8,367 nt of DNA, taken from the NCBI GenBank assembly GCA_031276685.1, contig JAISMQ010000237.1:1-8367 (forward strand), written 5' to 3'. Shown here piece after piece: positions 1 to 5,925 of this stretch. Within the stretch, counting starts at the first letter, position 1. Each line of letters begins with the position of its first letter. The notes under the pieces are model-generated. The model did not search any database. It was not told where the DNA came from and saw only the letters and a list, made by a program, of their open reading frames with translations. The translations under genes were made by a program, and so were the position numbers. The DNA is from Treponema sp. (GTDB taxonomy: Bacteria; Spirochaetota; Spirochaetia; Treponematales; Breznakiellaceae).

Positions 1-1574
1 GGGCCATGGGGCAAAAACCCTTCCTGGTGCTGGAGCTGGATTCCCACTCCGCGGACGCCGGGGTGGACACCAGGGTGGAGGCGTTTCTGGACATTATCGA
101 CGGCTACCGGAACAAAAAGGACGCGCTGGAGGCGGAGCGTTACGATAACGGCTGGCGTTTCGTCTACGATCCTTCCGCCGGGGACACCGCCGACAAACTG
201 CGGCTTGACAACAGTAAAACTAACGAAAAGGTCCGTATCCGGGGCAACCCGCGCGTAAAGGTGCTGCTCTCCAACATGGGGGCCATTTCCACCGAGTACA
301 TGGGGGCCGTGGTCAGGAAGATGGGGATCAGCGCGGAAGCCCTGCCGGTGTCCACCGCCAAAACCATCCAGATGGCCCGCGCCCACGCATCCGGCAAGGA
401 GTGCGTCCCCAGCCACCTGGTTCTGGGCAGCGCCCTGCAGTACTTCGCCGGCGGGAACTACCGCAAGGACGAGCTGTACCTCCTCTTCGTGCCCATCACC
501 ACCGGGCCCTGCCGAACCGGGCAGTACTACGTGTACTACGAGAACCTTTTCCGGGACATGCGGCTGGAAAACGTGGTGATCTTTATCCTTTCCGCGGATA
601 ATTCCTACACCGAGCTGGGGCCCGGCTTTGCCAGGGAGATGTGGAAGGGGCTGGTGCTTTCCGATTACCTCAAGGATATTCAGACCAGCCTTAAAGCCCT
701 GGCGCGGGACCCGGTACAGGCGCTGGCGGATTACGAAACATCGTGGCGCCGCGTTATGGAAACGGTAGAGCATCGCCCGCGGGAAGTCTGGAAGGCGCTT
801 AAACAGGTCGCGTCGGATGTCAGGAAGATCCCCCTTAAGCGCGGCCTGGCCGATTGCCCCAGGGTGATGGTGGTCGGGGAAATTTACGTGCGCCGGGACG
901 ATTTCGCCATAGGGGAGCTGACGGATCTGATGAGCGAGCGGGGGATTGTCGTCAAGGTGGCCGGGATCTCCGAGTGGATCCACTACCTCGATTTTGTCCG
1001 GGACTACGCCCTGCGGAAGCTTATCCGGCTGCGGAAACCGGGGCGCCGCGTTTTTTCCAGGCCCTGGCGGGACCTTAAAAAACTCGGCCTTGAAAAATGG
1101 TGGAAACATTCGGTGGAAAAAAAGGTTATCTCCATCCTGGCGCCCACGGGGCTGATCCCCGAGACCCCCCACGACATGCGGGAGATCATGGCCTATACCC
1201 AGGAACACTTTGTCAACCTGGAACTGAATTCGGAGATCGCCGTGTCCTCCGGTTCCGCCGCCGCCGCCATGGCCCACGGCTATTCGGGGATCGTGAACAT
1301 CAGCCCCTTCGCCTGCCTTATCGGCCGGGTTATCGAAGGGCTCTTTACCCCCTGGGCCCGGGAGCGGAACTATCCCACCCTTTCGGTGGAGGTGGACGGG
1401 AATCTCCTGCCCCCCAACATCGTGAACAAGCTCAACATCTTTATGGTGAACGTGCTGAGGTTCAGGGGTTCCGGCGATCTGTCCGCGCTGGTAGACAAGG
1501 CGGGAAGCCGCACCCGGCGTTTCAGTCCTACCGGATCGGTACCCGCGGCGGAAAAAACCGCGGCGGGGAAGTAA
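1..1574 (+). CDS. CoA-substrate-specific enzyme activase / 2-hydroxyacyl-CoA dehydratase-like protein, C-terminal part (5' end outside window)
   Basis: The reading frame is open from the left edge (first full codon at 3), so the ATG at 6 is most likely an internal Met; the segment PFLVLELDSHSADAG occurs inside, not at the start of, the large activase fusion proteins. About 523 residues are visible. Numbering from the Met at 6, they include three family-like cysteine motifs: KEC (C133), GPCRTGQYY (C169) and SPFAC (C437), the kind of cysteines that bind a [4Fe-4S] cluster in HgdB/DUF2229-type domains. GEIYVRRDDF (291-300) is another family-like block. In this family an N-terminal ASKHA ATPase drives electron transfer to a dehydratase-like module; that ATPase part would lie upstream and is not seen. 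The real substrate is often unknown, and I cannot name one here. The gene ends with TAA at 1572-1574, just before the AT-rich restriction-modification island. The family call is fairly sure and the function is not. Confidence 0.8.
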   Translation, partial: AMGQKPFLVLELDSHSADAGVDTRVEAFLDIIDGYRNKKDALEAERYDNGWRFVYDPSAGDTADKLRLDNSKTNEKVRIRGNPRVKVLLSNMGAISTEYMGAVVRKMGISAEALPVSTAKTIQMARAHASGKECVPSHLVLGSALQYFAGGNYRKDELYLLFVPITTGPCRTGQYYVYYENLFRDMRLENVVIFILSADNSYTELGPGFAREMWKGLVLSDYLKDIQTSLKALARDPVQALADYETSWRRVMETVEHRPREVWKALKQVASDVRKIPLKRGLADCPRVMVVGEIYVRRDDFAIGELTDLMSERGIVVKVAGISEWIHYLDFVRDYALRKLIRLRKPGRRVFSRPWRDLKKLGLEKWWKHSVEKKVISILAPTGLIPETPHDMREIMAYTQEHFVNLELNSEIAVSSGSAAAAMAHGYSGIVNISPFACLIGRVIEGLFTPWARERNYPTLSVEVDGNLLPPNIVNKLNIFMVNVLRFRGSGDLSALVDKAGSRTRRFSPTGSVPAAEKTAAGK

Positions 1575-1594
1575 GCCGCCTTAAAACCGGCGTA

Positions 1595-1623
1595 TTGACA
1601 GGTCCTGCCGATTGGACCATGCT
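1595..1623 (+). promoter_or_regulatory. Candidate promoter for the cytosine methyltransferase gene
   Basis: A perfect TTGACA lies at 1595-1600, followed by a 17-bp spacer and CATGCT at 1618-1623, which matches only three of six -10 consensus bases. Transcription would begin near 1630, close to the ATG at 1631. The -35 box is strong and the -10 is weak, so this is a moderate prediction. Two CCGCGG sites, the recognition sequence expected for the Eco29kI family, lie just upstream at 1543-1548 and 1558-1563. Confidence 0.35.
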
Positions 1624-1630
1624 TTTCCGC

Positions 1631-2800
1631 ATGAAATCGCTGGAGATTTTCGCGGGAGGGGGGGGCCTCGCCCTGGGAGTAACGGCGGCGGGGTTTTCCC
1701 ATGCCGGCCTTGTTGAATGGGACGCGGATTCCGCGAAAACTCTTTGCCATAACTGCAAAAAGTTTGGTTTCTCCGCTGACGGGGAACGGATATTTAACAG
1801 CGATATTCATAACGTATCGTTTTCCGGTTATGAATATAAAATAGATCTGTTGTCCGGCGGCCCGCCTTGCCAGCCGTTCTCCATCGGCGGCAGGCATAAA
1901 GCCTACAACGACAAGCGCGATTTGTTTTCCGAGGCGGCGCGGGCGCTTGCCGAAATACGCCCCAAAGCTTTCGTTTTTGAAAACGTCCGCGGGCTGCTGC
2001 GGAAAAGCTTTGCCAAATATTTCGGCTATATTATGCTGCAGCTAAGGTATCCTGAACTTGCCAAAAAAGAAGACGAAAAATGGCCGGATCATTTAGCGCG
2101 GCTTGAAGAATGTCATACCGGCGCGGGCGAAAAAAGCCTGTTTTATAACGTTATTTTCCGGCTGGTCAATGCCGCCGATTACGGCGTCCCGCAGAAGCGG
2201 GAGCGCGTTTTTATTGTCGGGTTCAGAAACGATATAAACGGAAATTGGTCGTTTCCCGCAGCTACTCATTCGGAGGAAGCGCTGGATTACGCCAAGTTTG
2301 TTACAAAAGAATACTGGGAAAGACACGGAATAAAATATTCCGGCAGTTCCCGGCCGGCCGGTGTTTCATTGTCCGAGCCGCCCGAAAAAAAGCCGTGGGT
2401 AACGGTACGGGATGCCATAGGCGGTTTGCCCGATCCCGCCGCCGCGAACGGTTTTTTCAACCACAATTTTCAAAACGGCGCGAAAGTCTACCCGGGGCAT
2501 ACCGGAAGCGTTATGGATGAGCCGGCAAAGACAATTAAAGCCGGCGCGCACGGCGTCCCCGGCGGTGAAAACATGGTTGTTTTTGATGACGGGGCGCTCC
2601 GTTATTTTACGGTACGGGAAGCGGCGCGGATACAAACGTTTCCGGACGACTATTTTTTTCCGTGTTCCTGGACGGAAAGCATGCGGCAGATCGGCAACGC
2701 CGTTCCGGTAAAATTGGGGGCCATTGTCGCGGATTCCGTTAGAAAAACATTATGTTCATCGAAGGGGAAAAGCAAAGGCAATGGATACGGAAATCTTTAA
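1631..2800 (+). CDS. DNA (cytosine-5-)-methyltransferase, M.Eco29kI-like
   Basis: A type II C5 cytosine methyltransferase that transfers methyl from SAM to cytosine in a restriction site. The main motifs appear in canonical order (numbering from the alternative Met at 1619): motif I FAGGGGLALG (11-20), motif IV GGPPCQPFS with catalytic C84, motif VI ENV (121-123), motif VIII QKRERVFIVG (192-201), a target-recognition region about 205-330, RIQTFPD (337-343), and motif X QIGNAVPVKLG (357-367). Wording such as PPCQPFSIGGRHKAY and NAADYGVPQKRERVFIVGF recalls M.Eco29kI, so CCGCGG is the likely target; this is inference. I chose ATG 1631 (MKSLEIFAGG) because these enzymes usually begin directly at motif I. 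ATG 1619 would add four residues, and neither has a clear Shine-Dalgarno. No motif is broken, so it is probably active. It overlaps the nuclease gene by 20 bp. Base use is much AT-richer than the flanks, with many AAA, ATA and TTT codons, suggesting transfer. Confidence 0.93.
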   Translation: MKSLEIFAGGGGLALGVTAAGFSHAGLVEWDADSAKTLCHNCKKFGFSADGERIFNSDIHNVSFSGYEYKIDLLSGGPPCQPFSIGGRHKAYNDKRDLFSEAARALAEIRPKAFVFENVRGLLRKSFAKYFGYIMLQLRYPELAKKEDEKWPDHLARLEECHTGAGEKSLFYNVIFRLVNAADYGVPQKRERVFIVGFRNDINGNWSFPAATHSEEALDYAKFVTKEYWERHGIKYSGSSRPAGVSLSEPPEKKPWVTVRDAIGGLPDPAAANGFFNHNFQNGAKVYPGHTGSVMDEPAKTIKAGAHGVPGGENMVVFDDGALRYFTVREAARIQTFPDDYFFPCSWTESMRQIGNAVPVKLGAIVADSVRKTLCSSKGKSKGNGYGNL

Positions 2801-3128
2801 TCCGTTGGACAAGCGGAATCTTGACATAAGTATCGCGGATGCTATTTTCAAAAAAGAGGTTTATCCGCTAAAGGATTTACCGCGCCGTTTTTTGGTTGTT
2901 GACGATATCTGGATTTCGCTTGGAGAATCTTTGCTTATTGAAAAAACAAAACCGCTTTGGAATGTTGTTGTTGACGGTTTTGGAAACCACGATCCCGGAG
3001 GGGGGCGTTATAACCGGCAAATTTCTTCCTGGGATACCCTGTACCCCGGTAGAAGCTGGGCGAAAAAATTGCAAAAGGGGAAAACCGTGGAAGAAATTTC
3101 CGAACAAATCTTTCAGTTTTTGCAATGA
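2781..3128 (+). CDS. Eco29kI-family restriction endonuclease, internally truncated (GIY-YIG core missing)
   Basis: A 115-residue frame starting at ATG 2781 inside the methyltransferase 3' end; AAAGG at 2774-2778 is a close, weak ribosome site. Residues 5-34 (IFNPLDKRNLDISIADAIF and on to KDLP) look like the N-terminus of Eco29kI-family nucleases. Residues 38-100 (LVVDDIWISLGESLL, PLWN, DGFGNHDPGGGRY, SWDTLYPGRSWA) look like the C-terminal half. The family is about 210 residues, and the roughly 90 in between are absent. That part normally carries the GIY-YIG strands with two catalytic Tyr and the Arg/His pair. E49 and N61 are 12 apart, the same spacing as Eco29kI E142 and N154, so the metal-binding Glu and the Asn appear to remain. 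The junction lies near R35-F37 (about 2880-2893) and the frame stays open. The protein should not cut DNA unaided. It could be a decayed gene, a retained non-nuclease role, or an assembly deletion. Family call strong; activity loss inferred. Confidence 0.82.
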   Translation: MDTEIFNPLDKRNLDISIADAIFKKEVYPLKDLPRRFLVVDDIWISLGESLLIEKTKPLWNVVVDGFGNHDPGGGRYNRQISSWDTLYPGRSWAKKLQKGKTVEEISEQIFQFLQ

Positions 3129-3223
3129 AAGATCATGTAAGAACCCTGTACGATAATAAATCGGAGGGGAAAGAATTCTGTATAATCTGGTTCCAAGGGG
3201 AAAAAGATGCGGCGATTGCATAA
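3125..3223 (+). CDS. Possible 32-aa ORF with ATGA overlap to the truncated nuclease gene
   Basis: ATG at 3125-3127 overlaps the nuclease stop TGA (3126-3128) in a four-base ATGA arrangement typical of translational coupling. The frame runs 32 codons, beginning MKDHVRTLYDNK and ending at TAA 3221-3223, 17 bases inside cysE in another frame. I recognise no family. It could be a short coupled gene, the stump of a third island gene cut where the island meets cysE, or chance. It lies in the AT-rich stretch, and cysE's own ribosome site falls within it. Confidence 0.22.
   Translation: MKDHVRTLYDNKSEGKEFCIIWFQGEKDAAIA
3181..3200 (+). promoter_or_regulatory. cysE -10 box and ribosome binding site
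   Basis: A perfect TATAAT at 3181-3186 is preceded by TG (3179-3180), close to but not exactly an extended -10. No good -35 is seen 17 bp upstream. AAGGGG at 3195-3200 sits six bases before the ATG at 3207 and supports that start. Transcription from this box would begin near 3193, giving a very short leader. It would let cysE-era be transcribed independently of the island. Confidence 0.45.
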
Positions 3224-4145
3224 CAGTATCGAAGCCCTGCTGGGATCCTACCGTTCCTACGGCCTGGTGAACCATTCGGGGGGGCTGAACCTTCCCAGCC
3301 GGCAGAGCGTCGAGGATATCCTTAGGGGTTTGGACGAGCTTATTTTTCCCGGTTTCCGGGAAGAGCAGGTTCTGAACCATGACAACCTGAACCTTATTAC
3401 GGCGGAGAAGGTGAACCGCCTGGCCCGCTGCCTTATCCGCGAGGTGGAAAAGAGCCTTGCCTTCGCGTCGAGAACCGGCGCGGATGACGGGGCCCCCGCC
3501 CCGGCGCCCTGCGGCAGCGAGGGCTGCCACGCTGCGGCGGAGCTTGTCGTGGAATCCTTTTTCGAGGAGCTGCCCCGGATCCGGGAGGCCCTGAGCCTGG
3601 ATATGAAGGCCGCCTTCCGGGGGGACCCGGCGGCCAAGAGCTTTGAGGAGGTGATCCTCTCCTATCCGGGTTTCCAGGCCATTACCGCGCACCGGCTGGC
3701 CCATTTTTTCTGGCAGGCCCGCGTGCCCCTGATCCCCCGGATGATGAGCGAGCTGGTCCACGGCCGGACGGGGATCGATATCCACCCCGGCGCCGGCATC
3801 GGGGAATCCTTTTTTATCGACCACGGTACCGGGGTGGTGATCGGGGAGACCACGGTCATCGGCAGGAACGTGAAGCTCTACCAGGGCGTTACCCTGGGGG
3901 CCCTTTCGGTGAAAAAAGAGGAGGCGAACCGGAAACGGCACCCCACCATCGAAGACGACGTGACCATCTACTCCAACGCCACCATCCTGGGGGGGGAAAC
4001 GGTGATCGGCCGGGGCAGCACCATAGGCGGCAACGTGTGGCTTATCTCGTCGGTGCCGGCGGACAGCACGGTCTATACCCACGCCGGGGAGCAGGTGGTA
4101 AAGACCAGGGACGCCCCCGCGCCGGGCGGCAGCCTGTCAGGGTAA
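3207..4145 (+). CDS. cysE: Serine O-acetyltransferase
   Basis: Transfers acetyl from acetyl-CoA to L-serine, giving O-acetylserine, the committed step of cysteine synthesis in the cytoplasm. The 312 residues comprise an alpha-helical N-terminal domain (about 1-150) and a left-handed beta-helix built of hexapeptide repeats (about 185-290, with IGE, VIG and IGR turns). Active-site-like residues are visible: RGDP (138-141), DIHPGAGIGE (191-200), IDHGTG with D205/H206, and KRHPTIEDD with H245. The longer N-terminal region and the HPTIEDDVTIYSNATILGG wording resemble the EpsC/plant-like branch rather than enteric CysE. A low-complexity segment (about 88-106, rich in Ala, Pro, Gly and Asp) interrupts the N-terminal domain. 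The start is supported by AAGGGG six bases upstream. The stop is three bases before era, so the two are likely cotranscribed. GC-rich codon use returns here, marking the right edge of the AT-rich island. No O-acetylserine sulfhydrylase gene is in view. Confidence 0.93.
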   Translation: MRRLHNSIEALLGSYRSYGLVNHSGGLNLPSRQSVEDILRGLDELIFPGFREEQVLNHDNLNLITAEKVNRLARCLIREVEKSLAFASRTGADDGAPAPAPCGSEGCHAAAELVVESFFEELPRIREALSLDMKAAFRGDPAAKSFEEVILSYPGFQAITAHRLAHFFWQARVPLIPRMMSELVHGRTGIDIHPGAGIGESFFIDHGTGVVIGETTVIGRNVKLYQGVTLGALSVKKEEANRKRHPTIEDDVTIYSNATILGGETVIGRGSTIGGNVWLISSVPADSTVYTHAGEQVVKTRDAPAPGGSLSG

Positions 4146-4148
4146 GCC

Positions 4149-5159
4149 ATGGACGGACAGAAAAAATCCGCCTTTGTGGCGGTGATAGGGCGGCCTTCGG
4201 TGGGGAAATCCACCCTGGTGAACCGGATCTGCGGGCAGAAGGTGGCCATCGTGAGCCCCGTGCCGCAGACAACCCGGAACGCCATCCGGGGGATCTACAA
4301 CTGCGAACAGGGGCAGTTGGTCTTTGTGGACACGCCGGGCCGGCACCATTCGGACAAGAAGTTCAACAAGAAACTCAGTTCCGTTTCCGGCAGGTCGATG
4401 GAAGAGGCGGATCTGATCCTCTACGTTTTGGACGCCGCCCGGCCCCCCGGGCAGGAGGAGGGGGATATCGCCGCCGATCTGGCCCCCTTTGCCGGAAAAA
4501 CCGTCGCCGCCGTCAACAAGATCGACCACGGCGGGGCGGATGTCGAAGGGGTAAAGCTCTTTTTGCGGGAACGCCTGCCCTCGTGCGTCCCCGCGCCTGA
4601 CGGGACCGCGCCCGGCCCGCCTTCGCGCTGCGTGGAAATTTCCGCGCTGGAAAACAGGGGCCTGGACGCGCTCCTGGCCCTGCTGTTCGCCCTTGCCCCC
4701 TGCGGGGAACCGTTTTACCCGCCGGAATTCTACACCGACCAGGATGTTTCGTTCCGGATAGCGGAGATTATCCGGGAAAAGGCCATCGCCGGCCTGCGGG
4801 ACGAGCTTCCCCATTCGATCTACGTTGACGTGGCGGATATGGAGTTCCGGGACCCGGCGGCGGAAGTTCCAGCGGCGGGCAGCCCGGAGGGAAGCCTTAT
4901 GGGAAGCCCGGAGGGAAGCCCGGAGGGCAGGAATCGGGCCAGGCGGCTGTGGGTGCGGGCCTTTATCGTTACCGAACGGGAGTCCCAAAAGGGCATGGTG
5001 GTGGGGAAGGGGGGGGCCAGGATCAAGCTGATCCGTATGGCGGCCCAGAAGGACCTGAACGCCATTTTTGACTGGAAAATCGATCTGGACCTGCGGGTAA
5101 AAACTTCCAAGGACTGGCGGCACAACGACGCGCTTCTAAAACGGCTGATCGACCGCTAG
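4149..5159 (+). CDS. era: GTPase Era, 16S rRNA-binding ribosome assembly factor
   Basis: Era binds GTP and the 3' end of 16S rRNA to guide small-subunit maturation. The 336 residues hold a GTPase domain: G1 GRPSVGKST (14-22; most Era have Asn where Ser17 stands), the TTRNAIRGI switch I (41-49), G3 DTPG (61-64), G4 NKID (123-126) and G5 SAL (165-167). A C-terminal KH domain has QKGMVVGKGGARIK (280-293) and ends with KDWRHNDALLKRL. It is longer than the usual roughly 300 residues, owing to a Pro/Ala/Gly-rich stretch near 145-160 and a Ser-Pro-Glu-Gly repeat insertion at 245-260, just before the KH core. The start ATG has AGGG at 4139-4142 inside the end of cysE, six bases upstream, implying translational coupling with cysE. 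It converges with thrH across a 60-bp gap. Identification is secure. Confidence 0.96.
   Translation: MDGQKKSAFVAVIGRPSVGKSTLVNRICGQKVAIVSPVPQTTRNAIRGIYNCEQGQLVFVDTPGRHHSDKKFNKKLSSVSGRSMEEADLILYVLDAARPPGQEEGDIAADLAPFAGKTVAAVNKIDHGGADVEGVKLFLRERLPSCVPAPDGTAPGPPSRCVEISALENRGLDALLALLFALAPCGEPFYPPEFYTDQDVSFRIAEIIREKAIAGLRDELPHSIYVDVADMEFRDPAAEVPAAGSPEGSLMGSPEGSPEGRNRARRLWVRAFIVTERESQKGMVVGKGGARIKLIRMAAQKDLNAIFDWKIDLDLRVKTSKDWRHNDALLKRLIDR
4881..4928 (+). repeat. In-frame 12-bp tandem repeat (four units) within era
   Basis: Four consecutive 12-bp units: AGCCCGGAGGGA at 4881-4892, a degenerate AGCCTTATGGGA at 4893-4904, AGCCCGGAGGGA at 4905-4916, and AGCCCGGAGGGC at 4917-4928. They are in frame and encode SPEG-SLMG-SPEG-SPEG, residues 245-260 of Era. 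The unit length is a multiple of three, so copy-number change would lengthen or shorten a loop without breaking the gene. Confidence 0.85.
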
Positions 5160-5170
5160 GGGCCTGTTGT

Positions 5171-5218
5171 GCGGGAACCTGCCGCGCAGGATCCTGCCGC
5201 GGGGGGCCGCCTTCCCGC
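5171..5218. terminator. Structured convergent intergenic region, candidate bidirectional terminator
   Basis: Between the era stop and the thrH stop, GCGGGAA (5171-5177) can pair perfectly with TTCCCGC (5212-5218). Directly inside, CCTGC (5178-5182) pairs with GCAGG (5186-5190) around a CGC loop. GCAGGATCCTGC (5186-5197) is also a 12-bp palindrome that would give an alternative fold. No T-run follows on either strand, so it is not a classic intrinsic terminator. Its location between converging genes suggests transcription end or blocking. Confidence 0.4.
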
Positions 5219-5219
5219 G

Positions 5220-5828
5220 CTACCCCTGCCCAGCAAATTCCTCTATACGCCGCAGGAGATCGCCAAAGCCGTCCACGCAGGGGATATGGGGGTAATCCCG
5301 GCGGATCTTCTCCGGCGCGCGGAACAGGCAGCCCCCGTCCGCCTCGCCTATCATGCCGAGATCGTTGAACGAATCCCCGGCGGCAAAGACCCGCAGGTTC
5401 ATGGATTTGAAGGCGGCCACGGCGCGTTTTTTCCCGTCCGGCTGGCGCAGGCGGTAGCCCGTCACGGCGCCGTCGGCGGAGGTGACAAGGGAGTTGCACA
5501 GGAGGATGGGGTAGCCCAGCTTCGCCATGATAGGCCGGGCGAACTGTTCGAAGGTATCGGAAAGGATCACCGCCTGCGTAAGCTCCCGGAGTTTCGCGTA
5601 AAAATCCGCCGCCCCCGGCAGGGGCTCTATGGCCCCCGCGACGCGCTGGATGTCGGGAAGCCTGAGCTTGTGCCGCCCCAGCAGATCGATGCGGAAGCGC
5701 ATCAGGTTGTCGTAGTCCGGTTCGTCCCGGGTGGTCCGCCGGAATTCGGGGATCCCCACGGCGTCCGCAAAGGCGATCCATATTTCGGGGACCAGGACCC
5801 CTTCAAGGTCAAGACAAACCAAGGCCAT
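5220..5828 (-). CDS. thrH: Bifunctional phosphoserine phosphatase / homoserine phosphotransferase ThrH
   Basis: A HAD-superfamily enzyme of 202 residues, close to the usual roughly 205. ThrH removes phosphate from phosphoserine (last step of serine synthesis) and can pass it to homoserine, linking to threonine synthesis. The N-terminus LVCLDLEGVLVPEIWIAF (3-20) is diagnostic: HAD motif I here is DLEGV, with D7 and E9, instead of DxDGT. Motif II is in VILSDTF (87-93), the basic motif III residue is among K133/K134 (DGKKRAVAAFKS), and motif IV is GDSFND (151-156). TRDEPDYD (33-40) is another family signature. The ATG at 5828 matches the family start; AAGGGA ends one base before it, unusually close for a ribosome site. 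The frame stays open further upstream, but that part reads as the antisense of birA and is not family-like. It is divergent from birA and convergent with era, so probably a single-gene unit. It supplies serine, the substrate of the nearby acetyltransferase and SerRS products. Confidence 0.95.
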   Translation of the reverse strand: MALVCLDLEGVLVPEIWIAFADAVGIPEFRRTTRDEPDYDNLMRFRIDLLGRHKLRLPDIQRVAGAIEPLPGAADFYAKLRELTQAVILSDTFEQFARPIMAKLGYPILLCNSLVTSADGAVTGYRLRQPDGKKRAVAAFKSMNLRVFAAGDSFNDLGMIGEADGGCLFRAPEKIRRDYPHIPCVDGFGDLLRRIEEFAGQG

Positions 5829-5835
5829 GTCCCTT

Positions 5836-5865
5836 ACGATACCATCGCGGCCCCGGCGCTGGCAA
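5836..5865 (-). promoter_or_regulatory. Candidate thrH promoter
   Basis: On the minus strand TTGCCA (5865 to 5860) matches five of six -35 bases. An 18-bp spacer follows, then TATCGT (5841 to 5836), matching four of six -10 bases. Initiation would fall about 5829, essentially at the thrH ATG, suggesting little or no leader. The whole 97-bp gap between thrH and birA must serve both divergent genes. Confidence 0.3.
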
Positions 5866-5905
5866 CAGGGGCGATAACAGCGCCCTGGTACGCGCCGGCC
5901 CTGGG

Positions 5906-5921
5906 TATAACGGAGAGGAGG
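5906..5921 (+). promoter_or_regulatory. birA -10-like box and strong ribosome binding site
   Basis: AGGAGG at 5916-5921, within the purine run 5912-5923, stands four bases before the ATG at 5926 and fixes the birA start. TATAAC at 5906-5911 is a good -10 match, but no convincing -35 lies 17 bp upstream. If used, the transcript would start inside the ribosome site, so the promoter part is weak while the ribosome site is clear. Confidence 0.4.
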
Positions 5922-5925
5922 GACC

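Noticed and set aside
6..8. ATG at 6 as a true start of the first gene
   Set aside because: The frame is open to the window edge, and the following residues belong to the middle of the activase family, so this is almost surely an internal codon.
1575..1594. GCCG/CGGC hairpin after the activase stop as a terminator
   Set aside because: Only about four base pairs and no T-run.
1097..1618. N-terminal extension of the methyltransferase frame back to 1097
   Set aside because: It overlaps the activase gene out of frame, reads as Pro/Arg/Gly-rich shadow sequence, and methyltransferases of this type begin at motif I.
2877..4082. Long minus-strand frame of about 400 codons opposite the nuclease and cysE
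   Set aside because: It is a shadow of cysE codon bias; it has no family-like motifs and spans the AT-rich/GC-rich boundary.
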